Positions 1-6,006 are shown, counted from the stretch's first letter. The stretch is DNA of 10,672 nt from an uncultured Tolumonas sp. (GCA_903931645.1 CAIZDF010000160.1:1-10672); one strand, 5' to 3'. The notes: a model not told the origin generated them from the sequence alone. A program made the numbers and translations.

Positions 1-21
1 CACTGCTCCTTCTTCACACCG

Positions 22-50
22 TATAGAGAACAGTATCAACTGGCTCTATA
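22..50. repeat. Nested inverted repeat upstream of the PaiB-like gene
   Basis: TATAGAG at 22-28 is matched by its exact complement CTCTATA at 44-50. Inside it, CAGT (31-34) is matched by ACTG (39-42), leaving a four-base loop. The arms are offset by one base (AA against G), so as RNA this is a bulged hairpin; as DNA it could be a dimeric regulator site. No T-run follows on either strand, so it is a poor intrinsic terminator. Its role is not known. Confidence 0.35.
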
Positions 51-72
51 AAACTGCTTGTTGTTGGATCTG

Positions 73-101
73 TTGCTACATGCACCATGATTTAAGGTAA
101 T
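73..101 (+). promoter_or_regulatory. Possible sigma-70 promoter for the PaiB-like gene
   Basis: TTGCTA at 73-78 and GGTAAT at 96-101 each match the sigma-70 consensus at four of six positions, and the spacing is an ideal 17 bp. The implied start, near 108, would leave an untranslated leader of about 35 bases before the ATG at 142. Matches this weak occur by chance, so this is only a candidate. Confidence 0.22.
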
Positions 102-141
102 CACATCGCTAATAAACACAGATCTCCAAGCTAGGAATTTT

Positions 142-765
142 ATGTCACATCAACAACAGTCACAGCCTGAACAGGAAAAAATAAAACACCTCATCGCAAC
201 CTACCCGCTCGCAACCATCATCATTCAATCTGAAAATAATCTGCAGGCGCACCATATTCCAATGCACTTGGTGACAACGTCAGAAGGCAACACGGTGCTA
301 CAAGGCCACATCGCGCGCTCTAACCCAATGTGGCAAACCAAGCCTCGCTCCGCACTGGTACTGTTTCATGGGCCAGATACCTACATTACGCCCAGTTATT
401 ATCCCAGCAAGGCCGTAAATGGTCGCGCAGTGCCAACCTGGAATTATGTCGCGGTGCATATTCAGGGCTCTATCCGCTTTATCGATGATGCCGAGTGGTG
501 TTTGCAAGCTGTTTCCAGACTATCAGACATGATGGAAACGTCGCACACACAGCCATGGTCCATCGACGATGCGCCGGAGGATTATCTAAATCAGCTCATC
601 CAAGCCGTGATCGGATTAGAAATCACCCTCGATGCTTGCACACTAAAAGCCAAAGTCAGCCGTAACCAGACCACCGAAAACCGACAAGGCGTGATAGATG
701 GCTTGCGTACTGATTCAACCTCATCGCATGCACCAGTCATGGCAGATTGGGTGGCACAAAACTAA
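142..765 (+). CDS. PaiB-family FMN-binding negative transcriptional regulator
   Basis: This 207-residue protein has the full length and conserved blocks of the PaiB family, which has a split-barrel flavin-binding fold. Visible blocks are PLATIII near residue 22, AHHIPM at 36-41, HIARSNPMW at 56-64, YITPSYYPSK at 81-90, VPTWNY at 97-102 and, near the C-terminus, GLEI followed by KVSRNQ and ENRQGVIDGL. The Bacillus subtilis founder PaiB was described as a repressor of sporulation and protease genes and is paired with the polyamine acetyltransferase PaiA. Many other members have no known target. The extreme N-terminus is polar and glutamine-rich and lacks the usual YxPxxF block. No earlier start is available before an in-frame stop at 88-90, and AGGA at 133-136 supports the ATG. 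The stop lies 10 bp before the acetyltransferase start, so the two are probably co-transcribed. Family assignment is firm; biological role is inferred only from the family. Confidence 0.88.
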   Translation: MSHQQQSQPEQEKIKHLIATYPLATIIIQSENNLQAHHIPMHLVTTSEGNTVLQGHIARSNPMWQTKPRSALVLFHGPDTYITPSYYPSKAVNGRAVPTWNYVAVHIQGSIRFIDDAEWCLQAVSRLSDMMETSHTQPWSIDDAPEDYLNQLIQAVIGLEITLDACTLKAKVSRNQTTENRQGVIDGLRTDSTSSHAPVMADWVAQN

Positions 766-775
766 GGAGCAAACC

Positions 776-1498
776 ATGATTTTATCTCCACCCCATCAAC
801 CTATTGGATTTGCACTGCCTAACTGGCAACCGCGCTTACCGCCCAAGGCAACTGTGCTGATCGGGCGGACTTGTCGGTTAGAACCACTGGACCCGGCCCG
901 ACATGCTGACGATCTGTGCCATGCGTTTCTACAAGCAGAAGCCGCCGCAGTCTGGACATATCTACCCAGTGGACCATTTTCAGCAACGCAAAGTGATACC
1001 TTTCGCCAGCATCTGGCATATATCAGTGGTCAAGCCGACCCTCTGCACTTTGCCGTTATCGACCAACAAACACAGCAAGCTATCGGCACATTAGCCCTGA
1101 TGCGGATCGATGCAGCCAATGGCGTTGCCGAAATTGGCTATGTGACATTTTCACCACAATTACAACGCACTACGGCAGCAACTGAAGCGCATTTTTTATT
1201 ACTACAATATTTATTTGATACGCTCGGTTATCGTCGCTGCGAATGGAAATGTGACCTACTAAATGCTCCATCGAGAAAAGCCGCAACACGATTGGGCTTT
1301 CAATTTGAAGGGCTGTTCCGCCAAATATTGGTCTATAAAGGGCGCAACCGCGATACAGCTTGGTTCTCCATTATTGATAGTGAATGGCCAGCCATTCGCG
1401 CAGCGTTGATATGCTGGCTTGCCCCAGATAATTTCACAGCGGATGGCCAACAAAAAAAATCGCTCGCTCATTTCAAAACAGATGCCGGAACTGAATAA
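776..1498 (+). CDS. GNAT N-acetyltransferase, RimJ/RimL-like
   Basis: This is a predicted cytoplasmic acetyl-CoA-dependent acetyltransferase of 240 residues. The ATG at 776 is preferred over the in-frame ATG at 698 because AAGGAG (764-769) lies six bases before it and the longer start would run deep into the PaiB-like gene. The RimL-like layout is visible: an N-terminal RTCRLEPLDPARHADDL segment (31-47), a substrate-side WTYLPSGPF block (60-68), the core strand VAEIGYVTFSP (117-127), the acetyl-CoA helix region QRTTAATEA (130-138), then YRRCEWKCDLLNAPSRKAATRLGF (152-175) with the family's Asn and Ser-Arg. Usual substrates of this group are protein N-termini, small amines or antibiotics; this one cannot be named from sequence. 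It follows the PaiB-like gene by 10 bp, which recalls the Bacillus paiA-paiB pair, although it is not a PaiA orthologue. Its last 26 bp overlap the opposite-strand GNAT gene. Confidence 0.85.
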   Translation: MILSPPHQPIGFALPNWQPRLPPKATVLIGRTCRLEPLDPARHADDLCHAFLQAEAAAVWTYLPSGPFSATQSDTFRQHLAYISGQADPLHFAVIDQQTQQAIGTLALMRIDAANGVAEIGYVTFSPQLQRTTAATEAHFLLLQYLFDTLGYRRCEWKCDLLNAPSRKAATRLGFQFEGLFRQILVYKGRNRDTAWFSIIDSEWPAIRAALICWLAPDNFTADGQQKKSLAHFKTDAGTE

Positions 1499-1922
1499 AT
1501 CCCGAACGCTCCGCCACTTGTTGATATAACTTAATAGCTTGCTGGTTGGTCTCGTGCGTCAGCCAGTAAACCCGTGCCGCACCTTGCGCGTTCGCTTGTG
1601 CATACACATGCTTAATCAGCGCACGACCAACGCCCAGCCCACGCACAGCATCCGTCACAAACAGATCTTGCAGATAGACATAATGGCCAACCGTCCATGT
1701 CGAACGATGCGCAATAAAATGCACTATCCCCACTGCAACACCATCTAACCACGCGAGCGCGGCCTGCATCGGCTCTTGCGGGTCGAGCAAACGCTGCCAG
1801 GTAATTTGTATCGTCTCATCCGGAATGTTGGTCTGATAAAAACGTTGATAGCCCAACCATAACGGCAGCCATTGGGTGTCGTGTTCAGCAGTAATAGGCA
1901 AAATAGTCAGTGGTGGTGGCAT
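1473..1922 (-). CDS. Small GNAT N-acetyltransferase
   Basis: The predicted 149-residue protein is a single-domain GNAT acetyltransferase. The acetyl-CoA pyrophosphate loop is complete: LQDLFVTDAVRGLGVGRALI at 84-103 contains RGLGVG (94-99). The C-terminal motif follows as VYWLTHETNQQAIKLYQQV (118-136) and a GF pair at 141-142; Tyr132 sits where the general-acid tyrosine normally lies. The YLQDLFV wording resembles the diamine/HPA2-like branch of GNATs, but the substrate cannot be fixed. The ATG is supported by GAGG seven bases upstream, though that site lies inside a perfect inverted repeat (1926-1953). It is transcribed toward the RimL-like GNAT and overlaps it by 26 bp; no separate terminator is visible between them. 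Having two GNATs of different size tail to tail suggests unrelated acquisition rather than duplication. Confidence 0.85.
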   Translation of the reverse strand: MPPPLTILPITAEHDTQWLPLWLGYQRFYQTNIPDETIQITWQRLLDPQEPMQAALAWLDGVAVGIVHFIAHRSTWTVGHYVYLQDLFVTDAVRGLGVGRALIKHVYAQANAQGAARVYWLTHETNQQAIKLYQQVAERSGFIQFRHLF

Positions 1923-1925
1923 GAT

Positions 1926-1953
1926 AAAGCCTCAGAAATGCGAGTGAGGCTTT
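1926..1953 (-). promoter_or_regulatory. Hairpin enclosing the ribosome binding site of the small GNAT gene
   Basis: AAAGCCTCA at 1926-1934 and TGAGGCTTT at 1945-1953 form a perfect 9-bp inverted repeat with a 10-base loop. In the minus-strand mRNA the 3' arm contains the GAGG Shine-Dalgarno (plus-strand 1930-1933), seven bases before the ATG at 1922. Folding would hide the ribosome binding site. There is no T-run on either side, so it is not a standard terminator. That it regulates translation is inference. Confidence 0.45.
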
Positions 1954-2024
1954 ACAGTAAAAGACCAATGATAACGGGCGAAGATCCACCCACGGGGAAA
2001 AACAGAGATCCAGCCGATTTATAC

Positions 2025-2049
2025 CCAGAGCCCGTAGATACGACTCTGG
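2025..2049. other. Hairpin just downstream of the retropepsin-like gene
   Basis: CCAGAG (2025-2030) pairs with CTCTGG (2044-2049). Inside, CGTA (2033-2036) can pair with TACG (2039-2042), with a CC/A bulge between the stems. It starts eight bases past the stop codon of the minus-strand protease gene. The bases that follow on that strand are not a T-run, so it could protect an mRNA 3' end or be a factor-dependent terminator, but not a canonical intrinsic one. Confidence 0.35.
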
Positions 2050-2056
2050 ATTGTCG

Positions 2057-2581
2057 TTACGCAGGGCACTTCGGTTCCACCGTGTACTGCTGTTTCACAT
2101 CAATCAACCCCAGATGCTCTATGGTGCGGCGACCAATCAAGACCGGGTATTTCATATCACCGCGATCGCGTAAGGTGAATTGCTCTTCATACACCTGATC
2201 GCCGATACAAATTTGCATTAATACTGCCGGACGATGATCAGTGCCACCCGCACCGCGCAGCAATACATCGCGTTGTACTTCACGTTCATAACTCATGCTG
2301 TGCTGCTGATCATGGTCGTCCTGCACTTCGACGACAAAACGTACCCAGTCACGGCCGTCTTTGCGGAAACGTTCCAGATCGCGGGCATCGAGTGACGAGG
2401 TTAAGGCACCGGTATCCATTTTTACATTCAGTGGTAATGCGCCTGGCAGCAACAAGGCTTTTTCAACCCAACCGAATACTTTAGGGGGTGCAGAGACCCC
2501 ATTGCCTTGCACCGGTTCAGCCGCATTAACCATACCCGTTACTACTACCATCATTGCCACCAATATCGTTCTGATCTGCAT
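2057..2581 (-). CDS. Secreted retropepsin-like protease (annotated as 'ATP-dependent zinc protease' family)
   Basis: This 174-residue protein belongs to the family catalogued as Zn_protease (PF05618), now viewed as retropepsin-like aspartic proteases and including Pseudomonas RimB. A signal peptide is visible: a short basic start (Arg4), a hydrophobic run at 5-18 and a likely cut after VNA (residue 20), so the mature protein probably works in the periplasm. The family signature follows: FGWVEKALLLPGALPLNVKM, then the catalytic-type DTGA at 56-59 and TSSLDA. YPVLIGRRTIEHLGLIDV near the C-terminus matches the second conserved block. The start has GGAGG (plus-strand 2587-2591) five bases upstream. 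No rimK or partner gene is adjacent, and neighbours on both sides face other ways, so it is probably monocistronic. Substrate is unknown. Activity as an aspartic protease is inferred from the DTGA motif. Confidence 0.82.
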   Translation of the reverse strand: MQIRTILVAMMVVVTGMVNAAEPVQGNGVSAPPKVFGWVEKALLLPGALPLNVKMDTGALTSSLDARDLERFRKDGRDWVRFVVEVQDDHDQQHSMSYEREVQRDVLLRGAGGTDHRPAVLMQICIGDQVYEEQFTLRDRGDMKYPVLIGRRTIEHLGLIDVKQQYTVEPKCPA

Positions 2582-2759
2582 GCCCGCCTCCGGAGTTTTG
2601 TTCCTGTGTACTGAGCATAATCAACGAAACTTAATTAATACTGAAATTTGAAAATAGCACGCCCTAAGGCTGAAATCAGGCATCGCGGCTAGATTGGTTC
2701 ATCTCGCCAAAAAAAATGGATTTCACAAAATGTTTTTTAGTTAAGTCACAGATAGATAG

Positions 2760-2783
2760 TTAGTTATGCTAACCAATAACTAA
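2760..2783. repeat. Perfect 8-bp inverted repeat upstream of the ilv operon
   Basis: TTAGTTAT (2760-2767) is matched by ATAACTAA (2776-2783) across an eight-base spacer. GTTA/TAAC (2763-2766 and 2770-2773) forms a second overlapping symmetry. It lies about 75-95 bp upstream of the promoter candidate, a usual distance for an activator or a global regulator. No cognate protein can be named. Confidence 0.3.
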
Positions 2784-2854
2784 AAACATAGTCGATAGAA
2801 CCATAAAAAAACTAAGGCTGTTTAAGAAATAATCAGCCCGTAGTAAAAAACTGA

Positions 2855-2882
2855 TTGTGTTTACGCACAGGAATATGCTAAT
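2855..2882 (+). promoter_or_regulatory. Candidate ilv operon promoter
   Basis: TTGTGT (2855-2860) and GCTAAT (2877-2882) are 16 bp apart and match the sigma-70 boxes at three and four positions. Transcription would begin near 2889, about 45 bases before the leader peptide start, similar to the short leader in the enteric operon. The region just upstream is A-rich, which could help as an UP element. The boxes are weak, so the exact position is uncertain, although a promoter somewhere in this stretch is required. Confidence 0.28.
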
Positions 2883-2934
2883 TCTGTGTCACGCCCGCAT
2901 GTTTTTGCGGAACAAACCGGATTTTTTGAATTTT

Positions 2935-3027
2935 ATGAGCAAGATTCAGTCTCTGATTAGCATTATTGTGATCCTGGTCGTGGTGGTGATTATTCCACCG
3001 CTCGGGGCGCGATTAGCTACTCGCTAA
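2935..3027 (+). CDS. ilvL: ilv operon leader peptide
   Basis: This 30-codon ORF is the attenuation leader of the ilv operon. Sixteen of its 30 residues are branched-chain: seven Ile (4, 8, 10, 11, 13, 19, 20), five Val (12, 15-18) and four Leu (7, 14, 23, 27). The stretch VVVVIIPPLGA (15-25) closely resembles VVVIIIPPCGA of the E. coli ilvGMEDA leader peptide, so homology is likely and not just composition. It ends 22 bases before the attenuator stem at 3050. Ribosome position on its codons should decide which downstream structure forms. No strong Shine-Dalgarno is visible before the ATG (only a CCGGA-like stretch at 2918-2922). The peptide itself is not expected to have another function. Confidence 0.9.
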   Translation: MSKIQSLISIIVILVVVVIIPPLGARLATR

Positions 3028-3081
3028 TCAGGACGGAAAGACTCACAAACCCCCGAGCACACCACTCGGGGGTTTTTTTTT
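3000..3081 (+). promoter_or_regulatory. Transcription attenuator with competing antiterminator
   Basis: GCTCGGGG (3000-3007), inside codons 22-25 of the leader peptide, is exactly complementary to CCCCGAGC (3051-3058). The latter is also the 5' arm of the terminator stem (3050-3057 with 3065-3072). The two pairings cannot coexist. When charged Ile/Val/Leu tRNAs are scarce, a ribosome stalled upstream leaves 3000-3007 free and the antiterminator can form. When the ribosome reaches the stop codon at 3025-3027 it covers 3000-3007 and the terminator forms. Between the arms lies a further perfect hairpin, GATTAGC (3011-3017) with GCTAATC (3023-3029). The complementarity is seen directly; the mechanism is that known for amino-acid operon attenuation. 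Confidence 0.85.
3050..3081 (+). terminator. ilv attenuator (rho-independent terminator)
   Basis: CCCCCGAG (3050-3057) pairs perfectly with CTCGGGGG (3065-3072) around a seven-base loop, and nine T residues follow (3073-3081). This is a strong intrinsic terminator placed between the leader peptide and ilvG. Confidence 0.93.
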
Positions 3082-3116
3082 AAGCCATTTTTGCAGTCAA
3101 AAAAAGGGACAAGGAA

Positions 3117-4766
3117 ATGAACGGGGCCCAGTACTTAGTCAAAGCATTACACCAGCAGGGTGTTACCCAGGTTTTTGGTTATCCGGGTGGCGCGATCATG
3201 CCAGTGTACGACGCACTGTACGATGGGGGTATTCCTCACCTGTTATGTCGTCATGAACAAGGCGCGGCGATGGCCGCTATCGGTTACGCACGCTCGACCG
3301 GTAAAGTCGGCGTCTGTATCGCCACCTCCGGCCCGGGAGCCACCAACCTGATCACCGGCCTAGCCGATGCACTGCTCGACTCGGTGCCGGTGGTCGCGCT
3401 GACCGGTCAGGTCGCCTCGCCGCTGATCGGCACTGACGCATTTCAGGAAGTGGACGTGCTGGGCCTGTCTCTGGCCTGCACCAAACACTCGTTCATGGTG
3501 CAATCAGTCGATGAACTGGGTCAGGTGGTGGCCGATGCCTTCCGTATTGCCCGTTCTGGTCGCCCTGGCCCGGTGTTGGTTGATATACCGAAAGACATTC
3601 AGCTGGCGAAAGCCGAACTCGACACCCTGATCGAGCTCGTGGCCGAACAATATGAAAATGACGAACAAGACGCCATCGCAGCCGCCCGTAAGCTGTTGAG
3701 CGAAGCGAAAAAACCGGTGCTGTATGTCGGTGGTGGCGTGATTGCGGCTGACGCGGTCGCCGAACTGCGCGACTTTGCTGCAATCAGCACCATGCCATCG
3801 GTAACCACGCTGAAAGGCATTGGCTCACTTGACCCAAACTGCCCGCAGTTCTTGGGCATGCTGGGCATGCACGGCACTAAGGCCGCGAACTTAGTAGTGC
3901 AGGAAGCCGATCTATTGGTGGTTGCCGGTGCGCGTTTTGATGATCGGGTGACCGGCAAACTGGCTGCCTTTGCACCGCATGCTAAGATTATTCATCTGGA
4001 TGTGGATGCCGCAGAGGTGGGCAAACTGCGCAGTGCACACGTCGGTCTGCACGGTGATATGCGTAGCTTGCTGCCACAACTGGCGATGACGATGAACATC
4101 GCGAGCTGGCGTGAACACTGTGTGGCGATGAAAAATGATTTCCCATGGCGTTATGACCACCCGGGTGAACACATTTATGCGCCACTGCTGCTCAAACAGT
4201 TAAGTGATACGCTGCCAGAAAACAGCGTGGTGTGTTGTGACGTCGGCCAGCATCAGATGTGGGTTGCGCAACACATGCAGTTCAATAGCCCGCGCAATCA
4301 CATTTCCAGCTCCGGTTTAGGCACCATGGGCTTTGGCTTACCTGCGGCAGTTGGTGCTAAAATGGCGCGCCCGAACGACGAAGTAGTCTTGGTCAGTGGT
4401 GACGGTTCCTTTATGATGAATGTACAGGAACTGGGCACGCTGCGCCGCGCCAAACTACCGGTAAAAATGGTGTTATTGGATAACCAGCGTCTGGGTATGG
4501 TGCGTCAGTGGCAGGAGCTGTTTTTCGACGCCCGTTTCAGTGAAACCATCCTGTCAGACAACCCCGATTTTGTGCGTCTGGCTTCCGCCTTTGATATCGC
4601 AGGCGAAACCATCACCTGCAAAAACGAAGTCCCCGCTGCGATTGCCAGAATGCTGGCCAGCGAAGGCGCTTACCTGCTGCATGTTTCGATTTCAGCAGAA
4701 GAAAATGTTTGGCCTCTGGTTCCGCCAGGTGCCGCCAATCAGGATATGATGGAGAGCAAACCATGA
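3117..4766 (+). CDS. ilvG: Acetohydroxyacid synthase II, large (catalytic) subunit
   Basis: IlvG condenses pyruvate with 2-oxobutanoate or a second pyruvate, making the acetohydroxy acids that lead to Ile and to Val/Leu. The 549-residue protein follows E. coli IlvG closely from its first residues (MNGAQ) to the VWPLVPPGA end. ThDP enzyme features are present: the activating Glu47 in [16 protein letters not shown], the ThDP/Mg motif GDGSFMMN with Asp429, and DNQ with Asn456. FAD-domain wording ([25 protein letters not shown]) lies in the middle third. The reading frame is intact, unlike the frameshifted copy of E. coli K-12. Isozyme II of enteric bacteria is valine-insensitive, so the same is expected here, but that is inference. 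GGGA at 3106-3109 gives a usable ribosome binding site seven bases from the ATG. Its stop overlaps the ilvM start (ATGA). Confidence 0.96.
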   Translation: MNGAQYLVKALHQQGVTQVFGYPGGAIMPVYDALYDGGIPHLLCRHEQGAAMAAIGYARSTGKVGVCIATSGPGATNLITGLADALLDSVPVVALTGQVASPLIGTDAFQEVDVLGLSLACTKHSFMVQSVDELGQVVADAFRIARSGRPGPVLVDIPKDIQLAKAELDTLIELVAEQYENDEQDAIAAARKLLSEAKKPVLYVGGGVIAADAVAELRDFAAISTMPSVTTLKGIGSLDPNCPQFLGMLGMHGTKAANLVVQEADLLVVAGARFDDRVTGKLAAFAPHAKIIHLDVDAAEVGKLRSAHVGLHGDMRSLLPQLAMTMNIASWREHCVAMKNDFPWRYDHPGEHIYAPLLLKQLSDTLPENSVVCCDVGQHQMWVAQHMQFNSPRNHISSSGLGTMGFGLPAAVGAKMARPNDEVVLVSGDGSFMMNVQELGTLRRAKLPVKMVLLDNQRLGMVRQWQELFFDARFSETILSDNPDFVRLASAFDIAGETITCKNEVPAAIARMLASEGAYLLHVSISAEENVWPLVPPGAANQDMMESKP

Positions 4767-5029
4767 AGCAACATCAGCTGAATTTGATCACCGGTTCCCG
4801 CCCTGAAGTGCTGGAGCGTGTGCTGCGCGTGGTGCGTCACCGTGGCTTTGCTCTGTGTCAGTTAAATATGGAAACCGTACCCGATAGCAGTTCCCTGCGT
4901 ATTGCCGTGACCGTGGAGAGTGAACGCCCGATCCAGCTGCTGCAGAGCCAACTGAACAAACTGATCGATGTGTTTCACGTGGAAGCACTGGATCAATCTG
5001 AACAATCTGCCTTAAAGATCAGAGCATAA
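4763..5029 (+). CDS. ilvM: Acetohydroxyacid synthase II, small subunit
   Basis: The predicted 88-residue protein is the ACT-domain subunit that binds and activates IlvG. It shares with E. coli IlvM the blocks [21 protein letters not shown] (residues about 17-29), [12 protein letters not shown] and the IRA end. The length is normal for the small AHAS II subunit, which has one ACT domain and lacks the C-terminal domain of the larger IlvN/IlvH subunits. An in-frame ATG at 4709 would add 18 residues inside ilvG. The start at 4763 is chosen because it matches the family, has GGAG (4751-4754) eight bases upstream, and overlaps the ilvG stop by four bases, which suggests translational coupling and equal subunit supply. 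Confidence 0.95.
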   Translation: MKQHQLNLITGSRPEVLERVLRVVRHRGFALCQLNMETVPDSSSLRIAVTVESERPIQLLQSQLNKLIDVFHVEALDQSEQSALKIRA

Positions 5030-5041
5030 GGAAATATAAGC

Positions 5042-5965
5042 ATGTCACAGACTACAAAATACATTTGGTTCAATGGCGAAATGGTGGAATGGGATCGCGC
5101 TCAGGTTCACGTGATGACGCATGCCCTGCATTATGGTTCTTCTGTGTTTGAAGGCATCCGTGCCTATGACACACCGAATGGCACCGCGATTTTCCGTCTG
5201 AAAGAGCACATTCAGCGCCTGTTTGATTCCGCCAAAATCTATTGGATGGAAATGCCATTCGACAAAGCCGCTATTGAACAAGCCTGCTGTGACATCGTGA
5301 CCAAAAACGACATGAAGAGCGCCTACCTCCGCCCGCTGGCCTTCATCGGTAATGTGGGCCTCGGCGTGTTGCCAAAAAGCGACAAAGTCGAAGTGATGAT
5401 CGGCGCACTGCCTTGGGGTGCTTATCTGGGTGACGACGCGCTGGCGAATGGTGTCGATGTCATGGTCTCTTCATGGAGCCGTCTTGCACCAAACACCATT
5501 CCAACTGGTGCCAAAGCCGGTGGTAACTACCTGTCATCCCAACTGATTGCACGTGAAGCACGTCGTAACGGTTATGTGGAAGGCATCGCGCTGGACGTGA
5601 ATGGTTATATCTCTGAAGGTTCAGGCGAAAACCTGTTCATCATCAAAAATGGCGTCATGTACACCTCGCCAACGACCTCCGGCATTCTGCCAGGCATCAC
5701 CCGTGACAGCATCATGACGCTGGCGCGTGAATTGGGTTACACCATCCGCGAAGAGTCACTGCAACGTGAAGCGCTGTATCTGGCGGATGAAATTTTCATG
5801 TGTGGCACTGCCGCAGAAATCACACCAGTAAGCTCTGTCGATCGTATGCAGATCGGTGAAGGTCGTCGTGGCCCAATCACCGAAGAGATCCAAAAAGCCT
5901 TCTTTGGCCTGTTCAATGGCGAGACCGAAGATAAATGGGGCTGGTTGACTCCGATCAGCAAATAA
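5042..5965 (+). CDS. ilvE: Branched-chain amino acid aminotransferase
   Basis: IlvE is a PLP enzyme of fold type IV that carries out the last step, transferring an amino group from glutamate to the 2-oxo acids of Ile, Val and Leu. The 307-residue length is normal. The PLP lysine is Lys158 in TGAKAGGNYLSSQLIA. Other expected residues are Arg59 in EHIQRLFDSAKI, Tyr163, Glu191 in ISEGSGENLF and the phosphate-binding turn SGILPGITR (212-220). The N-terminal block HALHYGSSVFEGIRAY (27-42) is also typical. TAAGGA, overlapping the ilvM stop, lies nine bases before the ATG; the gap from ilvM is only 12 bp, consistent with one transcript. A hairpin lies just after the gene (5976-6000). Confidence 0.96.
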   Translation: MSQTTKYIWFNGEMVEWDRAQVHVMTHALHYGSSVFEGIRAYDTPNGTAIFRLKEHIQRLFDSAKIYWMEMPFDKAAIEQACCDIVTKNDMKSAYLRPLAFIGNVGLGVLPKSDKVEVMIGALPWGAYLGDDALANGVDVMVSSWSRLAPNTIPTGAKAGGNYLSSQLIAREARRNGYVEGIALDVNGYISEGSGENLFIIKNGVMYTSPTTSGILPGITRDSIMTLARELGYTIREESLQREALYLADEIFMCGTAAEITPVSSVDRMQIGEGRRGPITEEIQKAFFGLFNGETEDKWGWLTPISK

Positions 5966-5975
5966 ATGAAGTAAC

Positions 5976-6006
5976 AGAAGGCGCATAACTGGCGCCTTCT
6001 TGTTTT
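5976..6006 (+). terminator. Terminator-like hairpin between ilvE and ilvD
   Basis: AGAAGGCGC (5976-5984) pairs perfectly with GCGCCTTCT (5992-6000) across a seven-base loop and is followed by TGTTTT. The stem is strong but the T-run is interrupted. It may terminate part of the transcription, or mark a processing or stability boundary that lowers ilvDA expression relative to ilvGME. Its strength cannot be judged from sequence alone. Confidence 0.6.

Larger units (their letters stand above)
2582..2934. other. AT-rich divergent intergenic region between the protease gene and the ilv leader
   Basis: No coding sequence is supported here. The region must hold the start signals of the minus-strand protease gene and of the plus-strand ilv operon. 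It is rich in short A- and T-tracts (2709-2716, 2733-2738, 2782-2786, 2805-2811, 2845-2850), as often seen where global regulators such as Lrp, IHF or H-NS act upstream of ilv operons, but the tracts are not regularly phased. A perfect inverted repeat (2760-2783) and a weak promoter candidate (2855-2882) are listed separately. A small hairpin, CCGCA (2895-2899) with TGCGG (2906-2910), lies in the probable 5' leader of the ilv mRNA. I could not fix a promoter for the protease gene. Confidence 0.6.

Noticed and set aside
698..775. An upstream in-frame ATG for the RimL-like acetyltransferase.
   Set aside because: It would overlap the end of the PaiB-like gene by 68 bp, has no good ribosome binding site, and adds residues unlike the family, while AAGGAG sits six bases before the ATG at 776.
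1982..2012. AGATCC repeated at 1982-1987 and 2007-2012, as a possible tandem element.
   Set aside because: A six-base repeat is too short to be meaningful and no further unit follows.
2664..2820. CTAAGGCTG occurring at 2664-2672 and 2812-2820.
   Set aside because: A single 9-base repeat within a few hundred bases is close to what chance gives, and the flanks do not extend the match convincingly.
2709..2850. A-tracts as a possible phased, intrinsically curved DNA element.
   Set aside because: The tract centres are not spaced by multiples of about 10.5 bp, so no clear phasing can be claimed.
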